Shown here piece by piece: positions 1-9,200 of a DNA stretch of 16,679 nt; the stretch's first letter is position 1; each line of letters opens with the position of its first letter. Source of the stretch: JAHEJB01 sp037969195 (GTDB lineage: Bacteria; Bacteroidota; Rhodothermia; Rhodothermales; Rubricoccaceae); contig JBBKWZ010000170.1 in NCBI GenBank assembly GCA_037969195.1, positions 1 to 16,679 on the forward strand, read 5' to 3'. The notes under the pieces were generated by a model. The model had not been told where the DNA came from. It did no database searches and was given only the letters and a program-made list of their open reading frames with translations. The translations under genes and the position numbers were made by a program.

Positions 1-249
1 CAGGCCTATCCCAACCCGTTCAACCCGCAAGCGCAGTTCACGCTAAGCATTGGACAGGCGCAGGACGTGAGGGTTGAGGTGTTTGATGTCCTCGGCCGCC
101 AGGTCGCGCTCCTCCACGATGGGCAGCTTGCTTCCGGCGTCGCTCACCAATTCACGATTGATGGGTCGGGTCTTGCCAGCGGCGTCTACACCTACCGCGT
201 TGTAGGTGAGCACTTCACATCATCGAAGCGGGTTACGCTGCTGAAGTAG
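1..249 (+). CDS. C-terminal fragment of a secreted protein with a T9SS type A sorting domain (5' end outside window)
   Basis: The frame is open from base 1 to a TAG stop at 247-249, giving 82 residues of a protein whose start and main domain lie to the left. The fragment begins QAYPNPFNPQAQF, the hallmark opening of the FlgD-like / type A C-terminal sorting domain. It then has VEVFDVLGRQVALL, a glycine turn, LASGVYTYRV, and ends SKRVTLLK. These are the usual blocks of this roughly 80-residue beta-sandwich domain, in order. In the family, the domain directs a protein with an N-terminal signal peptide through the outer membrane by the type IX system, where it is usually cleaved. The function of the missing N-terminal part cannot be known from here. 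An internal GTG/ATG start near 67 would cut the domain in half, so I treat this as a 5'-truncated gene, not a 60-residue protein. Confidence 0.9.
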   Translation, partial: QAYPNPFNPQAQFTLSIGQAQDVRVEVFDVLGRQVALLHDGQLASGVAHQFTIDGSGLASGVYTYRVVGEHFTSSKRVTLLK

Positions 250-320
250 TCTGACTGGGATCGTCCTTCATCCTTTTCCAGGGTGGAGGATACCCCCGTC
301 CATATCCGCATGACGTATTT

Positions 321-352
321 GAGGCTCCGGCGAGCTTGCTTGCCGGAGCCTC
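321..352. terminator. Strong 11-bp hairpin between convergent genes, probable (bidirectional) terminator
   Basis: GAGGCTCCGGC at 321-331 is the exact reverse complement of GCCGGAGCCTC at 342-352, with a 10-base loop. The hairpin lies between the TAG ending the T9SS-domain gene (247-249) and the converging methyltransferase stop (355-357). On the plus strand it is followed by TTCTATTG, a weak T run. On the minus strand the following bases are A-rich, so termination in that direction would lack a U tract. Position and stem quality support a terminator. How well it works in each direction is inference. Confidence 0.72.
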
Positions 353-354
353 TT

Positions 355-1320
355 CTATTGCTCGCGCAACGTAGTCTTGTGTTTCGTAAGGCATGCCACG
401 AAGAAGGCCTCAAACGTGCCGTTGGGCAGAATGCGACGAGCGTTTGAAGTAGGCGGTTTGAAATCCCTTTCGTTCCAACCGAGCAAGGCCGGGTGGGTCA
501 TTCCGTCCACCAGATCATCCAGCCCAGTATCCACCAGTTCAATGGCGTCGCCAAACATTTTCAACGCCTTAGAAACGACGGCTTCGTTCTCCTCGGGTGC
601 GAATGTGCACGTTGAATACACGAGGGTGCCGCCGGGCTTCAGCGCCTGAACTCCTGCAAACAGCAGCTTCCTCTGTTTGGTCTGCATCTCCTTGATCTTC
701 CGGCGACTCCAGTATCGCGTGGTTTCTGCCTTGTCGATACGAAAGCGACCTTCGCTGGAACACGGCGCATCGACCAACACGCGGTCGAAGGATTCGGGGG
801 CTCGATGCCAGAACGCCGTCCCCGAGGCAAATACCGGCTGCACGATTGTACTGCCCTGTGAGGCTACGTTTGCCTTGAGTTTGTAAAAGCGCTTCCGCAC
901 TTTTTCGACAGCCACAATTTCGCCCTCGTCATGCATCAGGCAGGCCAGTTGCCTGGTTTTGCTTCCCGGTGCGGCACAGAGGTCAAGGACGCGTTCGCCC
1001 GGCTGCGGGTCAAGAACCAGCGGTGGAAGCTGGCTCGATACGTTCTGGACGTAGACAAGCTCATTCGTTGCGGGCTCAGACTCAAGCAGTGTCGCCCGTT
1101 GTTCGTACGGAAGTGTAAAGGCGCCCCGCACTTTGGCAACGCGTTCCGGAGCCAGCCCCACGGCAAGCAGTTTCGACAGCACATCCTCCTCCGTGGCCTT
1201 TAGGGTGTTTACTCGAAAGCCGACGCAAGAATGCGTTGCAAACGTCTCCAGCACCTGTCCAATTTGTGCGGGAGGAATTATGAGTCGAAGGCGTTCGAGA
1301 AATAGATCCGGAAGAGGCAC
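355..1320 (-). CDS. NOL1/NOP2/Sun-family RNA (cytosine-5) methyltransferase, RsmB/RsmF-like
   Basis: This 321-residue protein is expected to transfer a methyl group from S-adenosylmethionine to C5 of a cytosine in rRNA or tRNA, in the cytoplasm. The SAM-binding motif I is LDLCAAPGSKT (residues 112-122). Motif IV is DAPCSSEG (184-191), with C187. Motif VI is STCTFAPEENE (236-246), with C238. In this family the motif VI cysteine attacks the base and the motif IV cysteine helps release the product; both are present. The SSEGRFR...W stretch after motif IV resembles RsmF/YebU more than RsmB. The protein lacks the NusB-like N-terminal domain of RsmB and the C-terminal extension of E. coli RsmF, so it is a catalytic core only, and I do not assign a target base. 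The GTG start at 1318-1320 is the first start after an in-frame stop at 1339-1341. It is transcribed divergently from clpX. Confidence 0.88.
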   Translation of the reverse strand: MPLPDLFLERLRLIIPPAQIGQVLETFATHSCVGFRVNTLKATEEDVLSKLLAVGLAPERVAKVRGAFTLPYEQRATLLESEPATNELVYVQNVSSQLPPLVLDPQPGERVLDLCAAPGSKTRQLACLMHDEGEIVAVEKVRKRFYKLKANVASQGSTIVQPVFASGTAFWHRAPESFDRVLVDAPCSSEGRFRIDKAETTRYWSRRKIKEMQTKQRKLLFAGVQALKPGGTLVYSTCTFAPEENEAVVSKALKMFGDAIELVDTGLDDLVDGMTHPALLGWNERDFKPPTSNARRILPNGTFEAFFVACLTKHKTTLREQ

Positions 1321-1456
1321 TGAGAAGGCTGTTTTTGGTTAGATCGCAACTTATCCATTGTGCCACGGCTAACGTGAATTGAGGCGCAGATGCAGATTGT
1401 CGTTGCATCGTGCCCACCTATTCGATTAGTTACCCCATCCAACATCCCTTCAACCC
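1321..1456. promoter_or_regulatory. Divergent intergenic region between the RNA methyltransferase gene and clpX
   Basis: These 136 bases must carry the promoters for both outward-facing genes. I see no exact TAnnTTTG element on either strand and no convincing sigma-70 pair. A 6-bp inverted repeat, GATGCA at 1389-1394 and TGCATC at 1404-1409 with a 9-base spacer, sits near the middle and could be an operator or chance. It partly overlaps a tandem GCAGAT GCAGAT (1386-1397). The last 20 bases before the clpX ATG are rich in C and T, with no Shine-Dalgarno sequence. Confidence 0.5.
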
Positions 1457-2734
1457 ATGGATACCACAGGCAGCGACGACGTAATTCGATGCTCTTTTTG
1501 CGGCCGTACGGCGCACGAAGTGGCCTCCATGGTCGCCGGACCTGACCCGAGCGACGTCTACATCTGCGATGGATGTATCCAGCATGCTTCTGGTATCGTT
1601 CAGAGCGAAGCGCCCGTCCAGTCCGTTGGTAAGCGCCATTCGTCCGGAATGCGGCAACATCGGCTCACACCGCCGGAGATCAAAAGCGCGCTTGACGAGC
1701 ACGTAATCGGGCAGAATCATGCCAAGAGAGCGTTGTCTGTCGCGGTCTACAATCACTACAAACGGATTGAAGCCGAAGACTATCTCCATGAATACGACGA
1801 TGTGGAGCTGGAAAAGAGCAACATTCTGCTCGTTGGGCCGACTGGAACCGGAAAGACCCTTTTGGCGCGAACGTTGGCACGCGTGCTGGACGTCCCGTTT
1901 TCCATCGCGGACGCGACGGCGCTGACTGAAGCGGGCTATGTCGGAGAGGACGTTGAGAGCATTCTGAGCCACATCCTTCAAGCGGCAGACTACAATGTGG
2001 AGCGTGCCGAACGCGGCATTATCTACATCGACGAAATCGACAAGCTGGCCAGAAAGAGCGACAACGCCTCCATAACCCGCGATGTATCCGGCGAGGGCGT
2101 GCAGCAGGCACTCCTTAAGATGTTGGAAGGGACGGTGGCTGGCGTTCCGCCTAAGGGCGGGAGGAAACACCCGGAACAGAGTCTGATTTCGTTTGATACC
2201 CGCAACGTCCTGTTCGTCTGCGGCGGCGCATTTGACGGATTGGGCGAGTTGGTTTCGCACCGCCTTTCGTCAAGCCCCATTGGGTTCTCTACAGAGGAGG
2301 ATGCTATTCGCCTTGATAAACGAGACCCAGCAATATTCCAACACGTAGAGCCGGACGACCTGCTTTCGTACGGCCTCATCCCTGAGCTCATTGGCCGCCT
2401 TCCCCTTGTTGCAGCGTTGGATGGCCTCTCCGAGGAAGACATGCGGCGCATTCTGATCGAGCCGAAAAATGCCCTCACCAAGCAGTATCGGAAGCTTTTT
2501 GCAATGGATGGGATCGATCTGTTTTTCGACGATGGCGCGCTGGACGCCGTCGTTGCTAAGGCAAAGGCCCTCGGAACTGGCGCGCGCGGCCTTCGGTCCG
2601 TGCTTGAAGGCGCAATGCTCGACCTTATGTTCGAAGCGCCATCCCAAAGCGGGATGGCAGCGTGCCACATCTCGGCCGACGTGATAGAAAATCGCGTCAA
2701 AGCCGTATTTGAAGAAAGAAAAGCGTCGGCGTAG
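1457..2734 (+). CDS. clpX: ATP-dependent Clp protease ATP-binding subunit ClpX
   Basis: ClpX is the hexameric AAA+ unfoldase that recognises tagged substrates and threads them into the ClpP peptidase chamber. The 425-residue product matches the usual length. All family marks are present: an N-terminal zinc-binding domain with C12, C15, C37 and C40; Walker A GPTGTGKT (127-134); the substrate-gripping pore loop GYVG (160-163); Walker B ending in IDE (191-193); the RKH loop (236-238); the ClpP-docking loop IGF (275-277); the arginine finger R314 in PELIGRLP (309-316); and sensor-2 R377 in GARGL. The usual PEFIGRLP has a conservative F-to-L change. The intact IGF loop implies it works with a ClpP, but no clpP lies next to it. 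The ATG at 1457 starts directly before the zinc domain, and no Shine-Dalgarno sequence precedes it. Confidence 0.97.
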   Translation: MDTTGSDDVIRCSFCGRTAHEVASMVAGPDPSDVYICDGCIQHASGIVQSEAPVQSVGKRHSSGMRQHRLTPPEIKSALDEHVIGQNHAKRALSVAVYNHYKRIEAEDYLHEYDDVELEKSNILLVGPTGTGKTLLARTLARVLDVPFSIADATALTEAGYVGEDVESILSHILQAADYNVERAERGIIYIDEIDKLARKSDNASITRDVSGEGVQQALLKMLEGTVAGVPPKGGRKHPEQSLISFDTRNVLFVCGGAFDGLGELVSHRLSSSPIGFSTEEDAIRLDKRDPAIFQHVEPDDLLSYGLIPELIGRLPLVAALDGLSEEDMRRILIEPKNALTKQYRKLFAMDGIDLFFDDGALDAVVAKAKALGTGARGLRSVLEGAMLDLMFEAPSQSGMAACHISADVIENRVKAVFEERKASA

Positions 2735-2737
2735 ACG

Positions 2738-2756
2738 TCGGCCGTTGGGCCGATTT
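2738..2756 (+). terminator. Possible weak terminator after clpX
   Basis: TCGGCC (2738-2743) and GGCCGA (2748-2753) form a 6-bp GC-rich stem with a GTTG loop, 3 bases after the clpX TAG, followed by only TTT and then GGGG. A second weak 5-bp stem, GCCCT/AGGGC, lies at 2783-2801. The rest of this 116-base gap has no clear promoter, although the next gene probably needs one. Termination here may be partial. Confidence 0.4.
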
Positions 2757-2850
2757 GGGGTGTCGTCAATGCTGTGGTTTAAGCCCTCGGAGCTTTAGGG
2801 CCTTCATACGTTTCGCCGGAGAGTAGCTTAGATCGTCAGTTGCGTCATTT

Positions 2851-3933
2851 ATGCTCAGCAAAGCCAGTCAGCATCTAAAGAAGGCGGTCAGCGCGCCCAG
2901 ATATTATCTGGGTGGACTGTTACGCAAGGTTGCAACCAACCCGGTGCCTATCTGGTGCCAGGCCATCGCCTTCAAGGTGCTGGTTACGCTTGCCCCGCTG
3001 ATTCTTCTGGCTACCGGCATCTTCGGACTGATACTGAAGCAGGAGAACCCGTATGAACGCGTCGCGGTCTACTTCCGGAACTTCCTGCCATCGGTAGAGA
3101 CGGAGCCACTGATCCAGCTGATGCAGGATCTTCAACAAGCATCCGGTGCCCTTACGATCCTAGGCTCGATCACATTCATTTTTGCAGTAATTACACTTTT
3201 CGGGACGCTTCGGTTTGTGATCTCCAGCGCAATGGGCACCGACCGGCACGTCCTCAGGTCGCGCCTCCAGGGCTTCGGATTTGACTTCCGAATGGCCTTG
3301 CAGGTTGGAATGCTGTTCCTTCTTTCGTTTGGCGTCACGTTCGCTGTCAATACACTTCAGGTTCAAACGACCGCCTGGGGCACAGACGCAGGCCTTGACC
3401 CAGAGACCCTGCGCCGAGGCTGGCGGTTCATCCTGGCGGCAACCGCGCTGCTCGTTCCCTGGGCGATCTCGGTTACTATGTTTATGCAACTCTACTTTTT
3501 CATACCGCGCCCAAAGCCGCCTCTGCGAAGTGCGGCCATTGGCGCGGCCGTGACGGCGGTACTGTTCGAGGGCGCGAAGAACGGCTTTACGCTTTATGCT
3601 CGATATTCAGGCCAAGCATTTCGCGTCGATCCAATCGATGGGAATGATGCGCTGGGAGGCCTGCAAGGCGTGTTCTTCCTGATCCTTGTTTTTGTCGTGT
3701 GGGCGTATATCTCAGGACTGGTTTTGATTATTGGTGCGATGGTCGCCTCGCTCCACGAACAACGCCATCAACCCCGTCGATCAGCGATTCGGCGACTTTG
3801 GCGTACGATTCCTCGTTCGCGTGAGCACGAACCGACGATTGAAGTTTTGTCAACGGGCCCAAATGCAAGCCAAGAGACGGACGAAGGCGAGGGAGCCGAA
3901 GTCCGTGCCCCGTCCGGTGCAGCCTCTGCCTAG
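2851..3933 (+). CDS. YihY/virulence factor BrkB family inner-membrane protein
   Basis: This is a 360-residue integral membrane protein of the YihY/BrkB family, once mislabelled RNase BN. The molecular role of the family is not settled, although transport or envelope functions are discussed. About six hydrophobic segments can be seen: roughly residues 40-62, 101-125, 149-167, 192-216, 226-248 and 272-300. Family-like stretches include the first-helix FKVLVTLAPLILLATGIFG, the polar loop with QASGALTILGS, PRPKPPLRSAAIGA before the fifth segment, and Y-R-Y-S-G-Q-A-F before the last. A charged, proline-rich cytoplasmic tail of about 55 residues (303-358) has no recognisable domain. The ATG at 2851 sits 40 residues before the first membrane segment. 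It is the first gene of a plus-strand run that continues 58 bases later with the TamA-like gene, which fits an envelope job. Confidence 0.88.
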   Translation: MLSKASQHLKKAVSAPRYYLGGLLRKVATNPVPIWCQAIAFKVLVTLAPLILLATGIFGLILKQENPYERVAVYFRNFLPSVETEPLIQLMQDLQQASGALTILGSITFIFAVITLFGTLRFVISSAMGTDRHVLRSRLQGFGFDFRMALQVGMLFLLSFGVTFAVNTLQVQTTAWGTDAGLDPETLRRGWRFILAATALLVPWAISVTMFMQLYFFIPRPKPPLRSAAIGAAVTAVLFEGAKNGFTLYARYSGQAFRVDPIDGNDALGGLQGVFFLILVFVVWAYISGLVLIIGAMVASLHEQRHQPRRSAIRRLWRTIPRSREHEPTIEVLSTGPNASQETDEGEGAEVRAPSGAASA

Positions 3934-3991
3934 AACAAGATTTGGAATTTCAATCAGGGTATTTTGCAGGCCCTCTTCCCCATTGGCCTCG

Positions 3992-6208
3992 GTGACAAAC
4001 GCCCGACTTTTGCAGCATCTCGCGCTTTGCTTGTTGGCTGTCCTCTGTTCGGGCTCAGTCAGCGCGCAGACTCCGCTCTATCTCGTCAACGATTCGACGG
4101 AGGTACGCCGGGTCGAATTCCGATTTGCGACAACCCAGACGTTTAAGCCTTCCGTACTCAAGGCGCAGATAGCGACGACAGCACCAGGCTACTTCCAAAG
4201 CGGATGGAGGGCTTCGGTTCTATCCGCCCTCCCGATCATTCCCGAACCGGGCGTCTTCCCGTTTAGCCCTGTTGAACTGCAGAAGGATCTTATTCGGCTA
4301 AGCCGCTACTACGATCGAAACGGCTTCTTGAACGCAATCGTCGACTACGATGTGAAGCTTGATACGTCGCGCAACGATGTCGACGTAACATTTGCCATTG
4401 GCGAAGGCGAGCCGCTCCGGATCGATTCTCTCTGGTTTGCCGGACCGGGCGGAGGGACCGCCGTTCAGCAACTCGAAGAGGACATAAAAGAGGAGTGGAT
4501 TGCGTTTCGCAACGAGATCATCCTTCAGAGTGGCGAGCGACTCGACGACTACCGTCTGATCAACCTTCAAGACCGTACGATTGGATGGTTGCGCGATCGG
4601 GGCTATGCCTTCGCCGACGCCTCTGCGGAAACCAGAGTGGACACGGTTGCACTTGAAGCCGATGTACGAATCAAACTGAACGCGGGCCCGAGGGGCCAAG
4701 TTGCAGGCATAGAAGTGGACGGAGCTGAATCCGTTGAACCGATCGTTGTTCGGCGAGAGCTGCCTTTTCAACCGGGCGACTTGTTCAGGCAGCGCGAGCT
4801 TACAGAGGGTCAGCGGCAGATATTCGGCCTGAACCTGTTCCAACTCGCCTCCGTCAACATCGCGCCCGACCAACCGGCGGATTCAACGGTGGATATCATC
4901 GTGCGGGTGCGTGAGGGTCCACCCCGTTACATCAATGCGCTCGCTGGCTATTACTCAGACGGCGGGATTACAGGATCTGCCCAATGGACGCACCGAAACT
5001 TTCTGGGCGCAGCTCGATCGTTCACCGCATCGCTCAGCGCCCAATCTGGTATTGGAGCGGTGGGGTCTTACCCGATCGTGGATTACGAAGCGCGGCTCTC
5101 CCTACGACAACCGTATGTCCTTCATCGGCGCTTTTCTGGCGGCATTGAACCGTTTGTTCGCTACCGGGATGATGTGGTAGAAGTTGCAACGCAATACGGC
5201 GTAACCACCTCGTTGCTCTACGAGTTGGGACCTGTTCGAAATGCAACGCTTTCGACTACAATATCCGCGAGGTCGGTCGGATCAAACACAGCCAGTTTGG
5301 TTGATCCGTCTTCGTTGCTCCCCGGCGACGCATTCACCATCGCACGAAGCCAGCTGCGGCTTTCAGGCGTATTCGGGGTCTTAGACAGTCCATTCAATCC
5401 GCGGAGCGGCTACGTAATCCGGCCTTCTGCATCGGCATCTGGGCTGCTCTTTACGGATGCAACGTACGGAGCGCTCGGTCTTTCAGCCACAGCATTCCTT
5501 CCCCTGGGCGATCGTCTTGGCCTAGTTCTTCGCGGATCAGGTGGCGCCTTGTTTGCCGCTGGTTCGACGGATCCGGCCAACGAGGTGGACTATCTGGCGC
5601 TGCGCAACGAACTGTTTTTTGCGGGTGGCACGACGGATGTGCGAGGCTGGGCCGGCAACCTCCTCGGCCCAAAGTTCCTCGATTTTTCCAGCATAGACTC
5701 TACGATCGTCTTCGCCACAGGCGATGATGTCGCTACGTATTACAATGCCCGTTACCGGGTCCGCTATCGACCCGTGGGCTCCGAGTCCAAGGCGACGGCT
5801 TCGATCCAGCTTAATCTCCCGTTGCCGCTGGGCGAGAGTTGGGGCGCGAGCCTATTTATGGACGCCGGACGCGTTTGGCGCCCTGCCGAAGGATTGTATG
5901 ACCTGTTCGAAAATGCAGCACCTGACTTCCCAAATCTCTCCACGCTTATCACTCAGTTTCGGCAGGAAGAGGAGACCATTCGCTACGGCGTGGGCGCGGG
6001 GATTCAATATCTGACGCCCGTTGGCTATCTAAATTTTGCAGTTGGGACCAAGCTGAATCCGTCCTATTTCGACCTTCGTTCGCCGCAAGACATTCTTGTC
6101 GCTGCAGACATCGAAGGGCTCGCAAGCTCGGCACCAGATTTTGACGCCGTGCCAGCGAGTTGGATACGTCGCCTTCAGTTCCACTTTCTCATCGCTCAGC
6201 GATTCTAA
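3992..6208 (+). CDS. tamA: TamA/BamA-family outer-membrane protein (POTRA + beta-barrel)
   Basis: This is an Omp85-superfamily protein expected in the outer membrane, where TamA partners TamB in envelope assembly. I choose the GTG at 3992, giving 738 residues, because it directly precedes a good signal peptide: a short basic start, a hydrophobic core at residues 6-19, and an AXA-type site SVSA/QT after residue 25. A TTG at 3983 is the alternative. The frame stays open back to 3731, inside the upstream membrane gene, but that part looks non-coding. Three POTRA-like segments follow (about 38-142, 142-235 and 236-309), then a 16-strand-type barrel from about 311. The conserved loop-6 motif appears as VRGW at 550-553. 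The chain ends in QRF, a terminal aromatic typical of barrel beta-signals. The next gene, tamB, begins 3 bases after the stop, the standard TamA-TamB pairing. A BamA-like role cannot be excluded from sequence alone, but the context favours TamA. Confidence 0.86.
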   Translation: MTNARLLQHLALCLLAVLCSGSVSAQTPLYLVNDSTEVRRVEFRFATTQTFKPSVLKAQIATTAPGYFQSGWRASVLSALPIIPEPGVFPFSPVELQKDLIRLSRYYDRNGFLNAIVDYDVKLDTSRNDVDVTFAIGEGEPLRIDSLWFAGPGGGTAVQQLEEDIKEEWIAFRNEIILQSGERLDDYRLINLQDRTIGWLRDRGYAFADASAETRVDTVALEADVRIKLNAGPRGQVAGIEVDGAESVEPIVVRRELPFQPGDLFRQRELTEGQRQIFGLNLFQLASVNIAPDQPADSTVDIIVRVREGPPRYINALAGYYSDGGITGSAQWTHRNFLGAARSFTASLSAQSGIGAVGSYPIVDYEARLSLRQPYVLHRRFSGGIEPFVRYRDDVVEVATQYGVTTSLLYELGPVRNATLSTTISARSVGSNTASLVDPSSLLPGDAFTIARSQLRLSGVFGVLDSPFNPRSGYVIRPSASASGLLFTDATYGALGLSATAFLPLGDRLGLVLRGSGGALFAAGSTDPANEVDYLALRNELFFAGGTTDVRGWAGNLLGPKFLDFSSIDSTIVFATGDDVATYYNARYRVRYRPVGSESKATASIQLNLPLPLGESWGASLFMDAGRVWRPAEGLYDLFENAAPDFPNLSTLITQFRQEEETIRYGVGAGIQYLTPVGYLNFAVGTKLNPSYFDLRSPQDILVAADIEGLASSAPDFDAVPASWIRRLQFHFLIAQRF

Positions 6209-6211
6209 TCT

Positions 6212-9200
6212 GTGGCTGAACCGATGAACCATTCCCCAGAAGGCCAAGCGCCGACCCTTCCCGTGGAGGGAAAACGTGGGTGTGGCGTTTCGTTGTTGCG
6301 CGGCTTCGTCTTCACAGTTTTGGGAGTGTTCGCCATCGTCATCCTGTTCGTGCTCTTCCTGCAAACGAGTCCGGGCAGAAATTTTGTTCGCGGAATCGCC
6401 GTTGGTCAGATCCAGGATCTGCTGGCGGAAGGAGCGACGATCGATATCGAAGGTCTCAGCGGCAACGTGTTGACAAACGCAGAACTGACTAACGTGGTGA
6501 TCCTTCAGGCTCACGACACGACGGCGACTATCGATACGCTGCGAGTGCGATACAACCTCTTAACGCTGCTTCGGCGCACGTTTTCTGCCGACCAACTTGA
6601 GCTGGTCGGTCCAGCAGTGTACGCGCGTCAACGGGCCGATTCGACGTTTAACATCGCTCATCTGCTCAAACCGATGGACGAAGCAGATGCTGATACTTCG
6701 GCCGCACCCTTTGTTGTGATTCTCGATTCAGCGATGGTGCGCCAGGGGTACATGGAGGCTCATTTTTATTCGCTCGAACGAGACTCCGTTATCGTTCTCA
6801 ACAACATCACGCTCACGGCCGCAGATTTCTACTCGGGTGGAGATCGACTTGAGGCGCAGCTTCACGAGCTTGCCGCACAGGCAGTCGCGCCGGATGGCGT
6901 TACACAACTCAACCTGACAGCGGGGGGTTCGGTTACGCTTGAGGAACTCACGCTCGATCATCTCCAATTGACATCGACATCAGGCACGGACGTTTCCGGA
7001 ACAGCTCGGCTTTCGTTTGCCGGCGGACGCCTCCCGGACCTCACAGCGGATCTCACTGCCGAGCCTTTTGCACTGGCTGATGTACGGGCGTTCTCGGGCA
7101 TCGAACTCTACGGCAACCCGCGCGTCCGGCTGACCGCCAATAACGAGAATGACCGCCTAGCCTTTACCGTTCAGGGAACGCCCCATGCCGGCGCGACCAT
7201 CTCAATAGATGGCTCGCTTGAGAATACAGACGGCTTGCGTTACCGCGTCGAGGGACAGCTTCGAGGTGTCAACCCTGCCGAGTTCACGCATAATGAGAGT
7301 CACTCCGCCAATCTCACGGGCGATCTGCGAATCGACCTTTCCGGCACGTCGACGCGGACGCTTGATGGCCCCTTCGCCATTAACCTTACGGATACGCGGA
7401 TTGGCGATCAGCCCATCGATCACCTTCGTTTTGATGGAGCGTTTCGAACAGGACGGATAGAATTTGGAGTCGACGCGGATGTGCCGGGCCTTCGTGTCCA
7501 CGCCGAAGGCGATGCACGTCCATTCGATGAAACGCCGATCTACGAGATCAGCGGTGTTGCGGAGGACGTGAATCTAGCCCGACTACTTCGCGACCCGAAT
7601 CAGAGCGCACGCTTCAGCGGAACGTTTGACGTAAGCGGAGTTGGGATTGACCCCGAAACGATGATCGCGGAAGCCATTGTGGACCTCCAAAACGTCCATT
7701 TCGGAAAACTGGATCTAGACTATCTGGATGGAGTTGCTGAGATTCGGCAAGGGCGCGTCCGGTTCGTAGCAGAAACTAACTTGGCGAATGGTGGTGGCTT
7801 GGTTGAAGCGACCGGGGAGGCCGAGCCCTTTCTCACTCCTCTGGCCTACCGAGTAACGGATGGTTACGTTCGCAACCTCAACGTGGCCGCGCTCACGGGC
7901 AATCCTGCACAGGAAAGTGACCTTACAGGTGCATTTACACTTGATGGACGAGGAACCGACTTCTCCTCTATCGTCGCCGACCTGACAGCTTCGCTCAGTG
8001 ATTCACGGTTTGGTGATTACGACATCGTTGCCGCCGACTTTGATGGCCGGCTGGAACGTGGCCTCCTCTCCCTCGACGGTTCTGTAGATCTTGGTCGAGT
8101 TGGATTTGCGGAGATCACGGGCACTGCAAGACCCTTCGACAATGTCTTGTCGTACGACCTGAATGGTCGAGTAGAGCACCTCGACCTAGCAGAACTCCTG
8201 AACAACCCCGCCCGGCAGAGCGACATCTCTTCGGCTTTCACGGCGCGGGGTAGTGGCCGCAACCTCGCTTCTCTTTCACTGGATGCCACGCTCGATCTTG
8301 ATTATTCGAGCTACGGAGCCCAGGAAGTCACGGGTGGCAGGCTGACATTACGCCTTGAGGAGGGAAACCTCATTGCAGATGGCACGCTTGAGACCCCGGA
8401 AGGCACGTTCGCTCTAGATGTCTCTGGGCGCCCGTTCGATACAAATCCGACGCTATCGTTTGGGGACCGAATGTGCTTCGGTGGCATCGACCTGGCAACA
8501 TTGACGGGCAATCCCGACCTGCGCACACGGTTGAACGGTTGCTTCAGAGGAAGGATTGACGGATTCGACTTGGCAAGATTAAGCGCGGAGGGAATCGTCA
8601 CGCTCCAGCCGTCAACCATCAACGACGCAGAGGTGGAAAGTGGGACGATCGATCTAACATTACGGGGGGGACTGGTGGATGCCAACGCCGATCTCGTTTT
8701 GACGGACCCTGCTGCCGTTGAAAGTGGATTGAGTTTCCACCTCGATGGTCGCCCCTTCGACGAAATCCCGACGTACGCGACAAACGGCAGTTTTAGGCAT
8801 ATCGACGTAGTGGCACTCGCGGGGCTCGAAGCCGAGCAAGCCGCACCGATCACAGTGAATTTCGACCTCGTCGGTGAGGGCCTGCAATTCGAGACGATGT
8901 CGCTTCGAGGCGAAATCTCGGCTGGACGGTCGAAGTTGGGGTCGGCGACGCTGGATACGCTTCAGGCAAGGTTCGACCTCAACCGAGGCCGAGTCGTGTT
9001 GGACACGCTTCTGCTGCGTTCCGATATCGCAGACGCATACGGCGGTGGAAGCGTCACGTTGACAGAAGAAGCAGGCAATGACTTCTCGAATCTGACCATC
9101 GACGCAGTCATTTACGATCTCTCCCCTCTCAACGCCTACGTAGCGCAACCCCTTTCACTCTCGGAAGGCGAACTCAAACTTGTGATAACGGGTGAGCCGG

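Noticed and set aside
1430..2260. Long minus-strand open frame opposite clpX
   Set aside because: It mirrors the third-position bias of clpX, shows no domain I recognise, and clpX is certain on the other strand.
2807..2814. TACGTTTC as a -7 element for the YihY-type gene
   Set aside because: The last base of the TAnnTTTG consensus is wrong and no TTTG lies at a proper upstream distance; a promoter is likely in this gap but I cannot place it.
3941..3966. TTTG followed by TATTTTG before the tamA-like gene, resembling a Bacteroidota promoter
   Set aside because: The second element is one base short of TAnnTTTG and the spacer is about 15 bases, not the usual 19-21.
3731..3991. In-frame upstream extension of the tamA-like gene, overlapping the YihY-type gene
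   Set aside because: The extension is arginine- and proline-rich, lies out of frame within a well-recognised membrane-protein gene, and would bury the obvious signal peptide about 87 residues inside the protein.
4019..4051. Cysteines in the tamA signal region (residues 13 and 19) as a lipoprotein lipobox
   Set aside because: The residues before each cysteine do not fit the lipobox (leucine at -1), while a good signal peptidase I site follows at residue 25.
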